Shown in pieces: positions 1-7,001 of a stretch of DNA of 11,916 nt. A model generated the notes under the pieces. That model made no database searches. It was not told the origin of the DNA and saw only the letters and a program-made list of their open reading frames with translations. Origin of the DNA: JAVBMO01 sp031552355 (GTDB lineage: Bacteria; Bacteroidota; Bacteroidia; Bacteroidales; P3); contig JAVBMO010000067.1 in NCBI GenBank assembly GCA_031552355.1, forward strand, positions 1-11,916, in the 5' to 3' direction. Within the stretch, counting starts at the first letter, position 1. Each line of letters begins with the position of its first letter. Made by a program: the position numbers and the translations under genes.

Positions 1-1214
1 AAATGTTTGACAACGGATTTTACCAAGAAATGTTTGTCCAATTGGTCCGAAGCCTGGCTGATTTCAAGGCAATTGCCGTTTTTGAAAAGAATGTTGATTT
101 TGTCGTCGTTCAGGAAACTGTAAGCATTGTTTTGCACTTTGTCGGTAAAAACAAGATATTTTAAATCTTCGTTGTTCAGGTTGTATCGTTTTTTTACCTT
201 TTCCTCAATTTCATGGATTTGCTCTTTACCGAATGCTTTCGGCTGGATTTCAACTTTGGGCAAATTCCGGTTGATTAGATTGCCTGCAAGGAAGGAAAGT
301 GTGAGGTCGCTGTGGTACATCCACTGTTTGATGGAATACATGATATCGTTGTCGTCCAAACGGGCAAATAAATCCAAAAGATTTTCATTTGATTCGAAAT
401 CTTTCAGCGTATAGTCGTTTTGAAAAAAAGGCTGCAAAGCTTCGGGTACAAATAGGGGAGTGCCTGAACGATAAAGTTCTTTTGCACGTTGCAACGATTT
501 AATTAGAAGTTGCTCAGCAGCAATAACGGTTTTGTGCAGGTAAACCTGCCAATACATCAGGCGGCGCGAGATAATAAATTTTTCAATGGAATAAATCCCT
601 TTTTCATCCACCACCAATTCGTTGTTGTGTATGCTCAGCATTTTGATAATACGTTCGGTGCCAATAACTCCTTCTGAAACGCCGGTAAAAAAACTGTCGC
701 GGGTCAGATAATCCAAGCGGTCTACGTCCAATTGTCCGGAAACCAATTGATGCAGGAATTTTTTCGGATATTTGCCTTCAAAAATTTGAATAGCCAAGTC
801 CAACTGTCCACCCATTTCTTTGTTGAGTTTTTTCATAAACAACAGCGAAAGCGTTTCATGCGACATTTTTGAAATAATGCCATGTTCCAAAGAATGGGAA
901 AAAGGCCCATGGCCAATGTCGTGCAAAAGAATAGCCAAAACAGCTGCGTGTTCTTCTTCGGGCGAAATATCGTGCCCTTTCTGACGAAGCACTTCAATAG
1001 CTTGTGTCATCAGATACATGGTGCCCATGGCATGGCTGAAACGGGTGTGCAAAGCGCCGGGGTACACCAAATGCGACAATCCCAATTGTTTGATTCTTCT
1101 CAAACGCTGGAAATAGGGATGCGAAATAACATCGTAAATAAGCGGGGTAGGGATATTGATGAAGCCGTAAACCGGATCGTTGACTATTTTTCGTTTGTTG
1201 TTGCTGTTTGTCAT
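1..1214 (-). CDS. HD-domain phosphohydrolase, dGTPase-like family (3' end cut by window edge)
   Basis: Translating the minus strand from the ATG at 1212-1214 gives an open frame of 404 codons that runs off the left edge without a stop. Visible motifs are typical of the HD superfamily metal-dependent phosphohydrolases: H61 in HTRFSHAMG, the HD pair H98-D99 in LLHDIGHGPFSH with H107, and an acidic cluster D163/D165/D168 in GQLDVDRLDYL. These are the expected metal ligands. The layout matches the YdhJ/dGTPase-like HD proteins of about 400-420 residues, so only the last few residues should be missing. The protein is probably cytoplasmic, hydrolysing a nucleotide or other phosphate ester; the substrate is not evident. 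From memory of Bacteroidota gene order, such a gene often precedes lpxD and the lipid A genes, which would lie beyond the left edge (inference). The gene has its own promoter-like box about 20 bases upstream. Confidence 0.9.
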   Translation of the reverse strand, partial: MTNSNNKRKIVNDPVYGFINIPTPLIYDVISHPYFQRLRRIKQLGLSHLVYPGALHTRFSHAMGTMYLMTQAIEVLRQKGHDISPEEEHAAVLAILLHDIGHGPFSHSLEHGIISKMSHETLSLLFMKKLNKEMGGQLDLAIQIFEGKYPKKFLHQLVSGQLDVDRLDYLTRDSFFTGVSEGVIGTERIIKMLSIHNNELVVDEKGIYSIEKFIISRRLMYWQVYLHKTVIAAEQLLIKSLQRAKELYRSGTPLFVPEALQPFFQNDYTLKDFESNENLLDLFARLDDNDIMYSIKQWMYHSDLTLSFLAGNLINRNLPKVEIQPKAFGKEQIHEIEEKVKKRYNLNNEDLKYLVFTDKVQNNAYSFLNDDKINILFKNGNCLEISQASDQLDKHFLVKSVVKH

Positions 1215-1233
1215 ACTTTCTTTTGCTATGATG

Positions 1234-1241
1234 CAAAAGTA
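1234..1241 (-). promoter_or_regulatory. Bacteroidota -7 promoter box for the HD-domain gene
   Basis: On the minus strand this reads TACTTTTG, an exact match to the Bacteroidota sigma factor -7 consensus TAnnTTTG. It ends 19 bases upstream of the ATG, so the leader would be short. No convincing -33 TTG stands at the usual spacing, which lowers confidence. Confidence 0.5.
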
Positions 1242-1301
1242 CTACAATTTAATTGAATGAAGAATGAAGCAGCCTTGAAAAAGAATAAAGTCCCATTTGC
1301 A

Positions 1302-2033
1302 TCAATAGATAGCCTTTTTGATAGTTTGTTCTGTTTTTTCAAAAATCTCAGGGAAAGTCATTCCCTTTACCGGAAAAGGATCGTGAATGATAAGTTCGAG
1401 TTTGTTGCCAACACCTAAAGGGAAAGCCCCAAACCGGTTCATTTTCCAAGAATTATTGATGGTTACGGGAACAATAGAAGCTGAGGGAGCGTATTTGCAA
1501 AGGATTTTTAATCCATTTTCGGAAAAAGGTTTTGCTTTGCCTGTTCTGCTCCTTGTTCCTTCAGGAAATATCACTGCAGATCGTTTGTTGCTTTCAATAT
1601 ATTCGGCTATATCTTTTATTGCAGATAAAGATTGTTTGGGGTCTTTTCTGTTAATAAGTACCGAACCTCCATGATTTAGATTGTAGGATATGCTGGGTAT
1701 CCGACGGCCTAATTCCATTTTGCTGATGTATTTAGGGTGGATTTTTCGCATAAACCACCCAATGATCATGATATCGTAAAGGCTTTGGTGGTTCGACACA
1801 ATAATACACGGGCCTGTTTGGGGCAGTTTGTCAATGTTCCGGATTTTATAACTTGTGCCTAAGGCAAAGGTGTTGGCAATTAGCGAAAAGTACAGGGCAT
1901 CGACACTCTTTTTGTGTGCCCCATAACCGAACAAGTTTAAGCATAGCCATTGTATAGGATGGAAAATCAGCAAAGAACATCCAAATAAAAAATAATAAAT
2001 AACGGAAAGGGGATAGCTTATAATTTTTTTCAT
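1302..2033 (-). CDS. plsC: 1-acyl-sn-glycerol-3-phosphate acyltransferase (PlsC/LPLAT family)
   Basis: A 243-residue membrane-associated acyltransferase. Family members transfer an acyl chain to lysophosphatidic acid to form phosphatidic acid, the second acylation in phospholipid synthesis. All four family motifs are visible in order: the catalytic HX4D as NHQSLYD (H82, D87), GGSVLINR at 122-129, FPEGTRS at 156-162, and VPVTI at 188-192. The N-terminal 30 residues are hydrophobic, consistent with membrane anchoring. The ATG at 2031-2033 is chosen because AAAGGAG lies about 9 bases upstream. A longer reading from a TTG at 2063 would begin inside the -7 promoter box and is unlikely. It is followed by the HD-domain gene after 87 bases, but that gene has its own promoter box, so the two need not form an operon. 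A close relative acting on another lysophospholipid or ornithine-lipid precursor cannot be excluded. Confidence 0.93.
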   Translation of the reverse strand: MKKIISYPLSVIYYFLFGCSLLIFHPIQWLCLNLFGYGAHKKSVDALYFSLIANTFALGTSYKIRNIDKLPQTGPCIIVSNHQSLYDIMIIGWFMRKIHPKYISKMELGRRIPSISYNLNHGGSVLINRKDPKQSLSAIKDIAEYIESNKRSAVIFPEGTRSRTGKAKPFSENGLKILCKYAPSASIVPVTINNSWKMNRFGAFPLGVGNKLELIIHDPFPVKGMTFPEIFEKTEQTIKKAIY

Positions 2034-2060
2034 TTCTTTATAACTCCTTTTGCAGTGGTA

Positions 2061-2068
2061 CAAAAGTA
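2061..2068 (-). promoter_or_regulatory. Bacteroidota -7 promoter box for plsC
   Basis: The minus strand reads TACTTTTG, an exact TAnnTTTG match. It places the likely transcript start near 2055, followed by AAAGGAG and the ATG at 2033. The box overlaps the alternative TTG start of the longer reading frame, which argues for the ATG. The -33 region is T-rich without a clear TTG. Confidence 0.55.
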
Positions 2069-2488
2069 CTAAGAAAAGAGGAAATAAAGATTGATAATTT
2101 CCAAAATGGGGACAAGATAGAATACTTTTGTGCTAAAGTTTGTGCAATCATTCGTAGATATGAAGTACTGCAATTCATTACATTGTGTTGGTTGGTAAAA
2201 GATAGAGTCATTTTAGTTAATATTTGTAAGTGAAGTTGTTAAATTCATTTATAAATTATTAGTTATTTTATGTGGTGTTTACTCATTTTCTTTTGTGTAC
2301 CAACAATATAGCAGAACGAATGAGCAATTATTGCCAACTAATAATTAATGGAATGCAATATTACGATTTTTTGATGAGAAAAGAAAGCAAAAATATTCAA
2401 GCAGGGATTTACAATACCATTTTATATTTGCTAAAAATTGAAAATAGCTGTCAATGCGTTGTTGTCTAATTAGCAAAGATTCAAATCC
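2069..2488. other. 420-base stretch without a convincing gene
   Basis: This A+T-rich gap lies between the plsC promoter and the end of the lipoprotein gene. The longest frame (2272-2469, plus, 65 codons from a GTG) has no recognisable motif, no ribosome site and an atypical composition. Other starts at 2160 and 2270 give only 12-13 codons. A -7-like box, TACTTTTG at 2123-2130 on the plus strand, is present without a clear partner gene. No tRNA, strong hairpin terminator or repeat was seen. It could hold a small RNA or a decayed gene. Confidence 0.6.
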
Positions 2489-3313
2489 TTACTCTTTAAC
2501 AAATTTATACGCCAATTTTCCAACTTTTGCCCCAAAACCTTCGTTAAAATAATGAAGATTGTACATGAAAATAGTATCTTGTTTTACTTGAAAAGCGAGG
2601 TCTTTTGAAGAAGGTTTTTGGCAATTGAAAATAATAATATCGGTAGATGTAGGCCCAATTGCAAAATCAGTAACTATATAGTAATTTCCAATATTGGGAA
2701 ATCCTTTTATAGTGCCATCTACATCAAATACAACTTGTTTTTTCGTAGTTATGGAATCTATGCAGAGATAATTTCCTGCAAATATTTTCTCATTTACAAC
2801 CTTTGTTATTCCCCAATCCAAACCCATGTTTTCGGGTCGTTTTTCAGAGACTTTGGTGAAATATCTTTTGTCCAATAATTGATTTCGCTTGTTGTAATGA
2901 TACAGAACCAAAACTGTCGTGTTTTTTGCTGTTTCATAGCCCAATTCGTAGTAGGCGGTGGAGTCGTTATGATCACGAATATTGGTTTTTAGGCAGTTTT
3001 CAGTTTTCCCTTGTTGTAGATAGGTGACGAACTCAAATCCTTCATGGTTATTCCAACTTGCGCCCACAACCAAACTGTCTGCATGAATGTCCTCATGGAT
3101 AACCATTGTTACAATTTCTTTCAGTGTTTTGGAAGCTTCAAGCGGAGATTTTGTTTTTTCGATTTGACAGATATAATCGGACAATACCCAAACGCCATTG
3201 AGCAAAGGAATAAAAGTTTGTTTAATGACTTTTGGGTCATTTTGGAGCTTGGGATTTGAGCATCCCACCAAAAGGCACGACAAAACGAAAATAGTTAGCA
3301 GGAACTTTCTCAT
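2489..3313 (-). CDS. Predicted lipoprotein of unknown function
   Basis: A 274-residue protein with a clear lipoprotein signal: a basic start (MRK), a hydrophobic stretch and the lipobox LVGC, with C18 as the lipidated cysteine. The mature part looks soluble, has many alternating hydrophobic segments suggesting beta structure, and ends in LAYKFVKE. No catalytic motif or family was recognised. It starts only 18 bases after the stop of the adaptor gene upstream, so it is very likely the third gene of the efflux transcript. That position suggests a link to the envelope or to the pump, but no function should be assigned. No hairpin terminator was seen after its stop. The ATG at 3311-3313 is the only start that includes the full signal peptide. 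Confidence 0.85.
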   Translation of the reverse strand: MRKFLLTIFVLSCLLVGCSNPKLQNDPKVIKQTFIPLLNGVWVLSDYICQIEKTKSPLEASKTLKEIVTMVIHEDIHADSLVVGASWNNHEGFEFVTYLQQGKTENCLKTNIRDHNDSTAYYELGYETAKNTTVLVLYHYNKRNQLLDKRYFTKVSEKRPENMGLDWGITKVVNEKIFAGNYLCIDSITTKKQVVFDVDGTIKGFPNIGNYYIVTDFAIGPTSTDIIIFNCQKPSSKDLAFQVKQDTIFMYNLHYFNEGFGAKVGKLAYKFVKE

Positions 3314-3331
3314 ATAATTATTGGGTAAGGC

Positions 3332-4543
3332 TTATTTTCCGCGTCTTCCCGGCCTTTTGGGCATTAAGGGGTTTTGGGCTGCTTGTTTGTCTTGCATGCC
3401 TTTCTTTTCAAAAGAAGCCGAAAGAATTACTTCGTCGTTGGGATTTAATCCGCTTAGAACGAGGGTTTTTATTCCGTCACTGATACCGGTTTCTATTTTT
3501 TGAGGATGGATTCCGTCGGTTGTTTTTATCCAAATTTGTTGGCTTTTATTTTTTTTGTCCGTTTGAGGTTTTTTCCCGTCAAATTTTCCTTTGGGCATTT
3601 CGCTTTTATTTTTGTTCAAATGAGAGAAAACCTCAGGCGTGGGTTCAAATCCCAGTGCTTGATTGGATATACTGAGTCCGGTTTGTGAATCGACAATAAA
3701 AGTAACATTTGCCGTCATGCCCGGAAAAAGTTTCTCGTCGGGATTGGGGGCTGTGATGATGACTTTGTAGGTAACCACATTACTGGTAACCGTAGGTTGC
3801 ATGCGCAATTGGGTTACAGAACCTTCGAATTCTTCGGTAGCATAAGAATCCACAGTAAAGATGACCTTTTGTCCTATTTTAATTTTTCCTATATCAGCTT
3901 CATCCACATCGGCTTCTACTTGCATATTTTTCAAATCGTTGGCAATGGTAAAAAGGGTAGGGGTATTGAACGATGCGGCAACGGTTTGTCCTTGTTCCAC
4001 AGCGCGATTCAGCACAATACCGTCAATAGGCGAGTAAATTTCGGCATACGACAAATTTACTTGGGCTTGATGGTAGTTTGCCTTGGCATTAACCAATCCC
4101 GATTGTGCTTGCGACAAACGGTTTTCAGCTTCTTCGTAAGCCACTTGCGTGGCCGCTTTCACATTGTAAAGTTGTTTTGTCCTTTCGTAGTTTTGTTTGG
4201 CATAGGCAAGGTCGCTTTCGGCACTTGCAAGGCTGGCTTTGGTTTGTGACAGTTTTTCGGACAAAGTGGATTTATCCAATTCTGCCAGCAATTGACCTTT
4301 TTTGACATGGGAATTAAAATCGACATAGATTTTCTCGATAACTCCCGAAACTTGTGTGCCGACATCGACTTTGTCCACCGGCTGAATGTATCCGGTGCAG
4401 GTTACGTCAATTTCCACAGTGGCTTCGCTGACTTTTTCGGAATGAATTACCAATTCGGTGTTTTGTTTTTTGAAAAAGAAAAAGGCCACTACTGCAACAA
4501 CAATGACCACCATAGCCAAAATAATAAAAGTCCTTTTTTTCAT
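3332..4543 (-). CDS. Efflux periplasmic adaptor subunit (HlyD/MacA/RND membrane-fusion family)
   Basis: A 403-residue membrane-fusion protein that bridges an inner-membrane pump and a TolC-type outer channel. It has one N-terminal membrane anchor (about residues 5-24). The first half of a lipoyl-like domain includes GTQVSGVIEKIYV and HVKKGQLLAELD (62-90). An alpha-helical coiled-coil hairpin rich in A, Q and K follows (about 91-168), then the second lipoyl half SPIDGIVLNRAVEQGQTV (171-188) and beta-barrel and membrane-proximal domains to about 380. The arrangement is MacA-like, suggesting a partner of the MacB ABC type. Residues about 303-335 form a charged, Lys-rich insert, and the tail PKRPGRRGK is strongly basic. 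It lies 39 bases after the TolC-like gene and 18 before the lipoprotein gene, so the three are probably co-transcribed. The expected pump gene is missing from the window. Confidence 0.93.
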   Translation of the reverse strand: MKKRTFIILAMVVIVVAVVAFFFFKKQNTELVIHSEKVSEATVEIDVTCTGYIQPVDKVDVGTQVSGVIEKIYVDFNSHVKKGQLLAELDKSTLSEKLSQTKASLASAESDLAYAKQNYERTKQLYNVKAATQVAYEEAENRLSQAQSGLVNAKANYHQAQVNLSYAEIYSPIDGIVLNRAVEQGQTVAASFNTPTLFTIANDLKNMQVEADVDEADIGKIKIGQKVIFTVDSYATEEFEGSVTQLRMQPTVTSNVVTYKVIITAPNPDEKLFPGMTANVTFIVDSQTGLSISNQALGFEPTPEVFSHLNKNKSEMPKGKFDGKKPQTDKKNKSQQIWIKTTDGIHPQKIETGISDGIKTLVLSGLNPNDEVILSASFEKKGMQDKQAAQNPLMPKRPGRRGK

Positions 4544-4582
4544 GATATATCTTTGATATAGATTTAATGTTTTAATGAATTG

Positions 4583-5875
4583 TTAATAAGGCTTTATGCC
4601 CATATAAACGTCTAGAATTTTTCGTTTTAAAATAAAGCTGTATTTGCTTTGAATATATTCGTTCAGAGCGCTGATATAGTTGTTTTGTTGTTGCAGTAAA
4701 TCCACGGTAGTAACCGCACCGACATTGTATTGAGCCCTATAAACGTCGAACGTTTTTGAATAAGCGTTTTGCTTGATGTCGTAAGCTTTGTATTTGTTGT
4801 GTGCTGACAAAACATCGTGATAGCCTTGAGTGATTTCCTGCAAAACATCCAGTTCGGATTGTTGTTTGCTGAGTTCGGCTTGTTGCAATTGAATTTTGCT
4901 TTGTTTTACTTTCGTATTTGTGCGATTATTGTTGTAAATTGGAATATTCAAACTCAAAGATGCTTGTTGTTGAAAACGGTCGGACAATTGCGTCCCGAAA
5001 TTCTGATAATTCGGCGAATGCCCACTGCCCAAACCGGCAGAAAGATTTAGCGAAGGGTAGTAGGACGATTTTGCCAAACGAATATCCATTTGAGCAATAT
5101 CGATATTGTATTGTTGAATTTTTAAAATGGGTAAAAAGGCCTTTGCCCGTGAAATAGCGTCTTCTTTAGACGGGAAATTTTCCAAAGAAGTAAAGGCCGC
5201 CATGTCGGGGTAAATGATTTGCAGATTTTTTTCAGGATCTAAGGCCAGAAGCTGTTTCAAGGTAAGCAAGTTGTTTTCAATGGCAATTTCGGTTTCCACA
5301 ATATTGGCTTGGTCATCGGCATATTGCGCTTGCAGCAAAAGATAGTCGCTTTCGAGGATTGCGCCCATTTTGAAACGGGCTTCGCCTTGCTTTAGTTGTT
5401 CGTCCGTAGCTTTAATCACTTCGGAACGGTATTTCAGCAATTCTTGGTTTCCTAAAATAGTCAGAAAAGCTTGCAGGATTTGTATGGTAAGGTCGTTTTG
5501 GGCTTGTGCCAATTTTAAATCCGATTGTTCCCAAAGCAGTTTTTGTTGTTCAATGGTGTTTTCTATGCTAAACCCATTAAACAAAGGCATAGAGGCATTT
5601 AAAGAATAATTTCCCGACCACGAAGAACCGTTGGTGTTGCTGTTTGAAAAAGATTCGCTCAAATTGGCATTTAAACTGGGCAGGCGTTCCAATTTCGATT
5701 GTTTGTAAGAAAGCTCTGAAATATCTTTCGACAGTTCCAACGATTGTTGCTGGTAGTTTTTCTTAAAGGCATATTCAATGCATTGCTCCAGCGAAAAGTT
5801 AAAAGTATTGGTATCCTGAGCCTTCAATCCCCAAAAAAGGAATAACATGCAGCTGAAAAGAGCTGTTTTCTTCAT
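4583..5875 (-). CDS. TolC-family outer membrane efflux channel
   Basis: A 430-residue outer membrane factor. It has a Sec signal peptide (MKKTALFSCM onward), with probable cleavage around residues 19-20 (KAQ-D). Two tandem OEP-type repeats follow, each with long heptad-rich helices heavy in Q, L, A and K. The first starts at SLEQCIEYAFKKNYQ (28-42) and the second near residue 230, with the helical tail around TTVDLLQQQNNY. The family forms trimeric barrel-and-tunnel channels that complete tripartite drug, metabolite or type I export systems. Length and repeat layout are normal for Bacteroidota TolC homologues. It is the first gene of the three-gene efflux transcript and is preceded by a good promoter with an approximately 80-base leader. 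Substrate cannot be predicted from this subunit. Confidence 0.94.
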   Translation of the reverse strand: MKKTALFSCMLFLFWGLKAQDTNTFNFSLEQCIEYAFKKNYQQQSLELSKDISELSYKQSKLERLPSLNANLSESFSNSNTNGSSWSGNYSLNASMPLFNGFSIENTIEQQKLLWEQSDLKLAQAQNDLTIQILQAFLTILGNQELLKYRSEVIKATDEQLKQGEARFKMGAILESDYLLLQAQYADDQANIVETEIAIENNLLTLKQLLALDPEKNLQIIYPDMAAFTSLENFPSKEDAISRAKAFLPILKIQQYNIDIAQMDIRLAKSSYYPSLNLSAGLGSGHSPNYQNFGTQLSDRFQQQASLSLNIPIYNNNRTNTKVKQSKIQLQQAELSKQQSELDVLQEITQGYHDVLSAHNKYKAYDIKQNAYSKTFDVYRAQYNVGAVTTVDLLQQQNNYISALNEYIQSKYSFILKRKILDVYMGIKPY

Positions 5876-5964
5876 AGGTGGGAAATTTAAAATGTTTGAT
5901 TTTGAGGGTATTCACTATAAACTCATTTTTTACTAATATAGTATTTCAAAAAGTGTTTTTCTTG

Positions 5965-5994
5965 CAAAAATACCCAAACTTATTAAAAAATCAA
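5965..5994 (-). promoter_or_regulatory. Bacteroidota promoter (TTG-N19-TAnnTTTG) for the efflux cluster
   Basis: On the minus strand a TTG (5992-5994) is followed after exactly 19 bases by TATTTTTG (5965-5972), matching the Bacteroidota -33/-7 pattern. The -33 element overlaps the last codons of the ZIP transporter gene (stop at 5983-5985). The expected transcript start near 5958 gives a leader of about 80 bases before the TolC-like gene. Confidence 0.65.
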
Positions 5995-6780
5995 CAAACT
6001 GACAGCCATCACAGCCATTCCGGCCACAAGCCCATAGATAGCCAAATGGTGTTTCCCATATTTTTCCGCAGTAGGAAGCAATTCGTCAAACGATATAAAA
6101 ACCATGATACCGGCAATGGCAGCAAAAATCAGCCCGAACAAGCTGGGGCCCAACAGTTGTTTCAAAGCAAAATAACCGATAATAGCGCCCAAAGGCTCTG
6201 CCAATCCCGATGTTAAAGCAAACCAAAACGCTTTTCTTTTACTTTTGGTGGCGTAGTGAATGGGAACCGCTACCGCAATTCCTTCGGGAATATTATGGAT
6301 GGCAATGGCTATGGCAATGCTCACGGCCAAGGTAGGTTCGCTCAGCCCACTGATTAAAGTGGCCAAGCCTTCGGGAAAGTTGTGAATGGCAATGACCAAA
6401 GCCGTCATCACGCCCACACGCATCAGCTTAGGGTGATTGGGTTTTTGGTATTCGTTCAAGTCTTTCATTTCGTGAGGATTTTCGAACGAGGGAACCAACT
6501 TATCAATAAGCCCGATTAAGACCATACCTGCAAAAAATGCCAAAGTTGTATAGACGGCACCTTCGGTTTTTCCATAGGTTGAAGACAAGGACTGGCTGGC
6601 AATAGGGAACAATTCCACAAAAGACACATAGATCATCACACCGGCAGAAAAGCCCAAAGAACCCGACAAAAAATTAGGGTTTAATTTTCGGGCAAACAAT
6701 ACAATTAAACCGCCGATACCTGTGGATAGGCCGGCCATAAGTGTAAGTAAAAAAGCGAAGAGAATATGATTTTGTTCCAT
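5983..6780 (-). CDS. zupT: ZIP-family divalent metal (zinc) transporter, ZupT-like
   Basis: A 265-residue inner-membrane protein with about eight hydrophobic segments. It carries the two ZIP signature helices HNFPEG (133-138) and HNIPEG (162-167), with H133, E137, H162 and E166 forming the expected metal site. SGLAEPLGAIIGY (191-203) and FDELLP (231-236) are also typical. ZupT proteins import zinc and often iron, manganese or other divalent cations. The cytoplasmic loop at about 95-120 is charged and holds two histidines (H103 and H116), though it is short compared with eukaryotic ZIPs. It appears monocistronic: 215 bases separate it from the divergent ABC gene, and the next gene downstream has its own promoter. 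No clear operator for a zinc or iron repressor was seen upstream. The start is the ATG at 6778-6780, and no upstream alternative fits better. Confidence 0.93.
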   Translation of the reverse strand: MEQNHILFAFLLTLMAGLSTGIGGLIVLFARKLNPNFLSGSLGFSAGVMIYVSFVELFPIASQSLSSTYGKTEGAVYTTLAFFAGMVLIGLIDKLVPSFENPHEMKDLNEYQKPNHPKLMRVGVMTALVIAIHNFPEGLATLISGLSEPTLAVSIAIAIAIHNIPEGIAVAVPIHYATKSKRKAFWFALTSGLAEPLGAIIGYFALKQLLGPSLFGLIFAAIAGIMVFISFDELLPTAEKYGKHHLAIYGLVAGMAVMAVSLLIF

Positions 6781-6918
6781 GTTTTCAAATTTTATGTTCT
6801 AAAAACAAATAAAGACTTGTTTTGTTGCATAGGGCTATAATTATATTACTTGCCTCAATATTTTTCAGAAGGTATTACGGTTTTAAATATTTAGGATTAA
6901 GTGATTTATCTATACCCG

Positions 6919-6949
6919 TTGTATTATTCGATTTATCTGTTTAATTTTG
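6919..6949 (+). promoter_or_regulatory. Bacteroidota promoter for the ABC ATP-binding gene
   Basis: TTG at 6919-6921 is followed after 20 bases by TAATTTTG at 6942-6949, an exact TAnnTTTG box. The expected start near 6956 gives a leader of about 45 bases before the ATG at 7002. It sits in the divergent gap between this gene and the zinc transporter. Confidence 0.6.
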
Positions 6950-7001
6950 ATAAAAATTTTGACAAAGAAAAAGCCGGAAACCACATACGGCAAAATTGAT
7001 T

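Noticed and set aside
882..1256. Plus-strand frame opposite the HD-domain gene, and the minus-strand frame 994-1236
   Set aside because: Both are shadows. The frame from 1214 on the minus strand contains all HD-family metal ligands and runs through the region.
2034..2063. Longer PlsC start at TTG 2063
   Set aside because: The TTG lies within the TACTTTTG promoter box, and the extra ten residues have no family support. The ATG at 2033 has AAAGGAG upstream.
2272..2469. Plus-strand 65-codon frame starting at GTG
   Set aside because: There is no ribosome site, no recognisable motif or signal peptide, and low-complexity A+T-rich content in a gap. Not supported as a gene.
3797..4249. 150-codon plus-strand frame opposite the adaptor gene
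   Set aside because: It is antisense to the lipoyl and coiled-coil domains of a clear adaptor protein, and it has no motif of its own.
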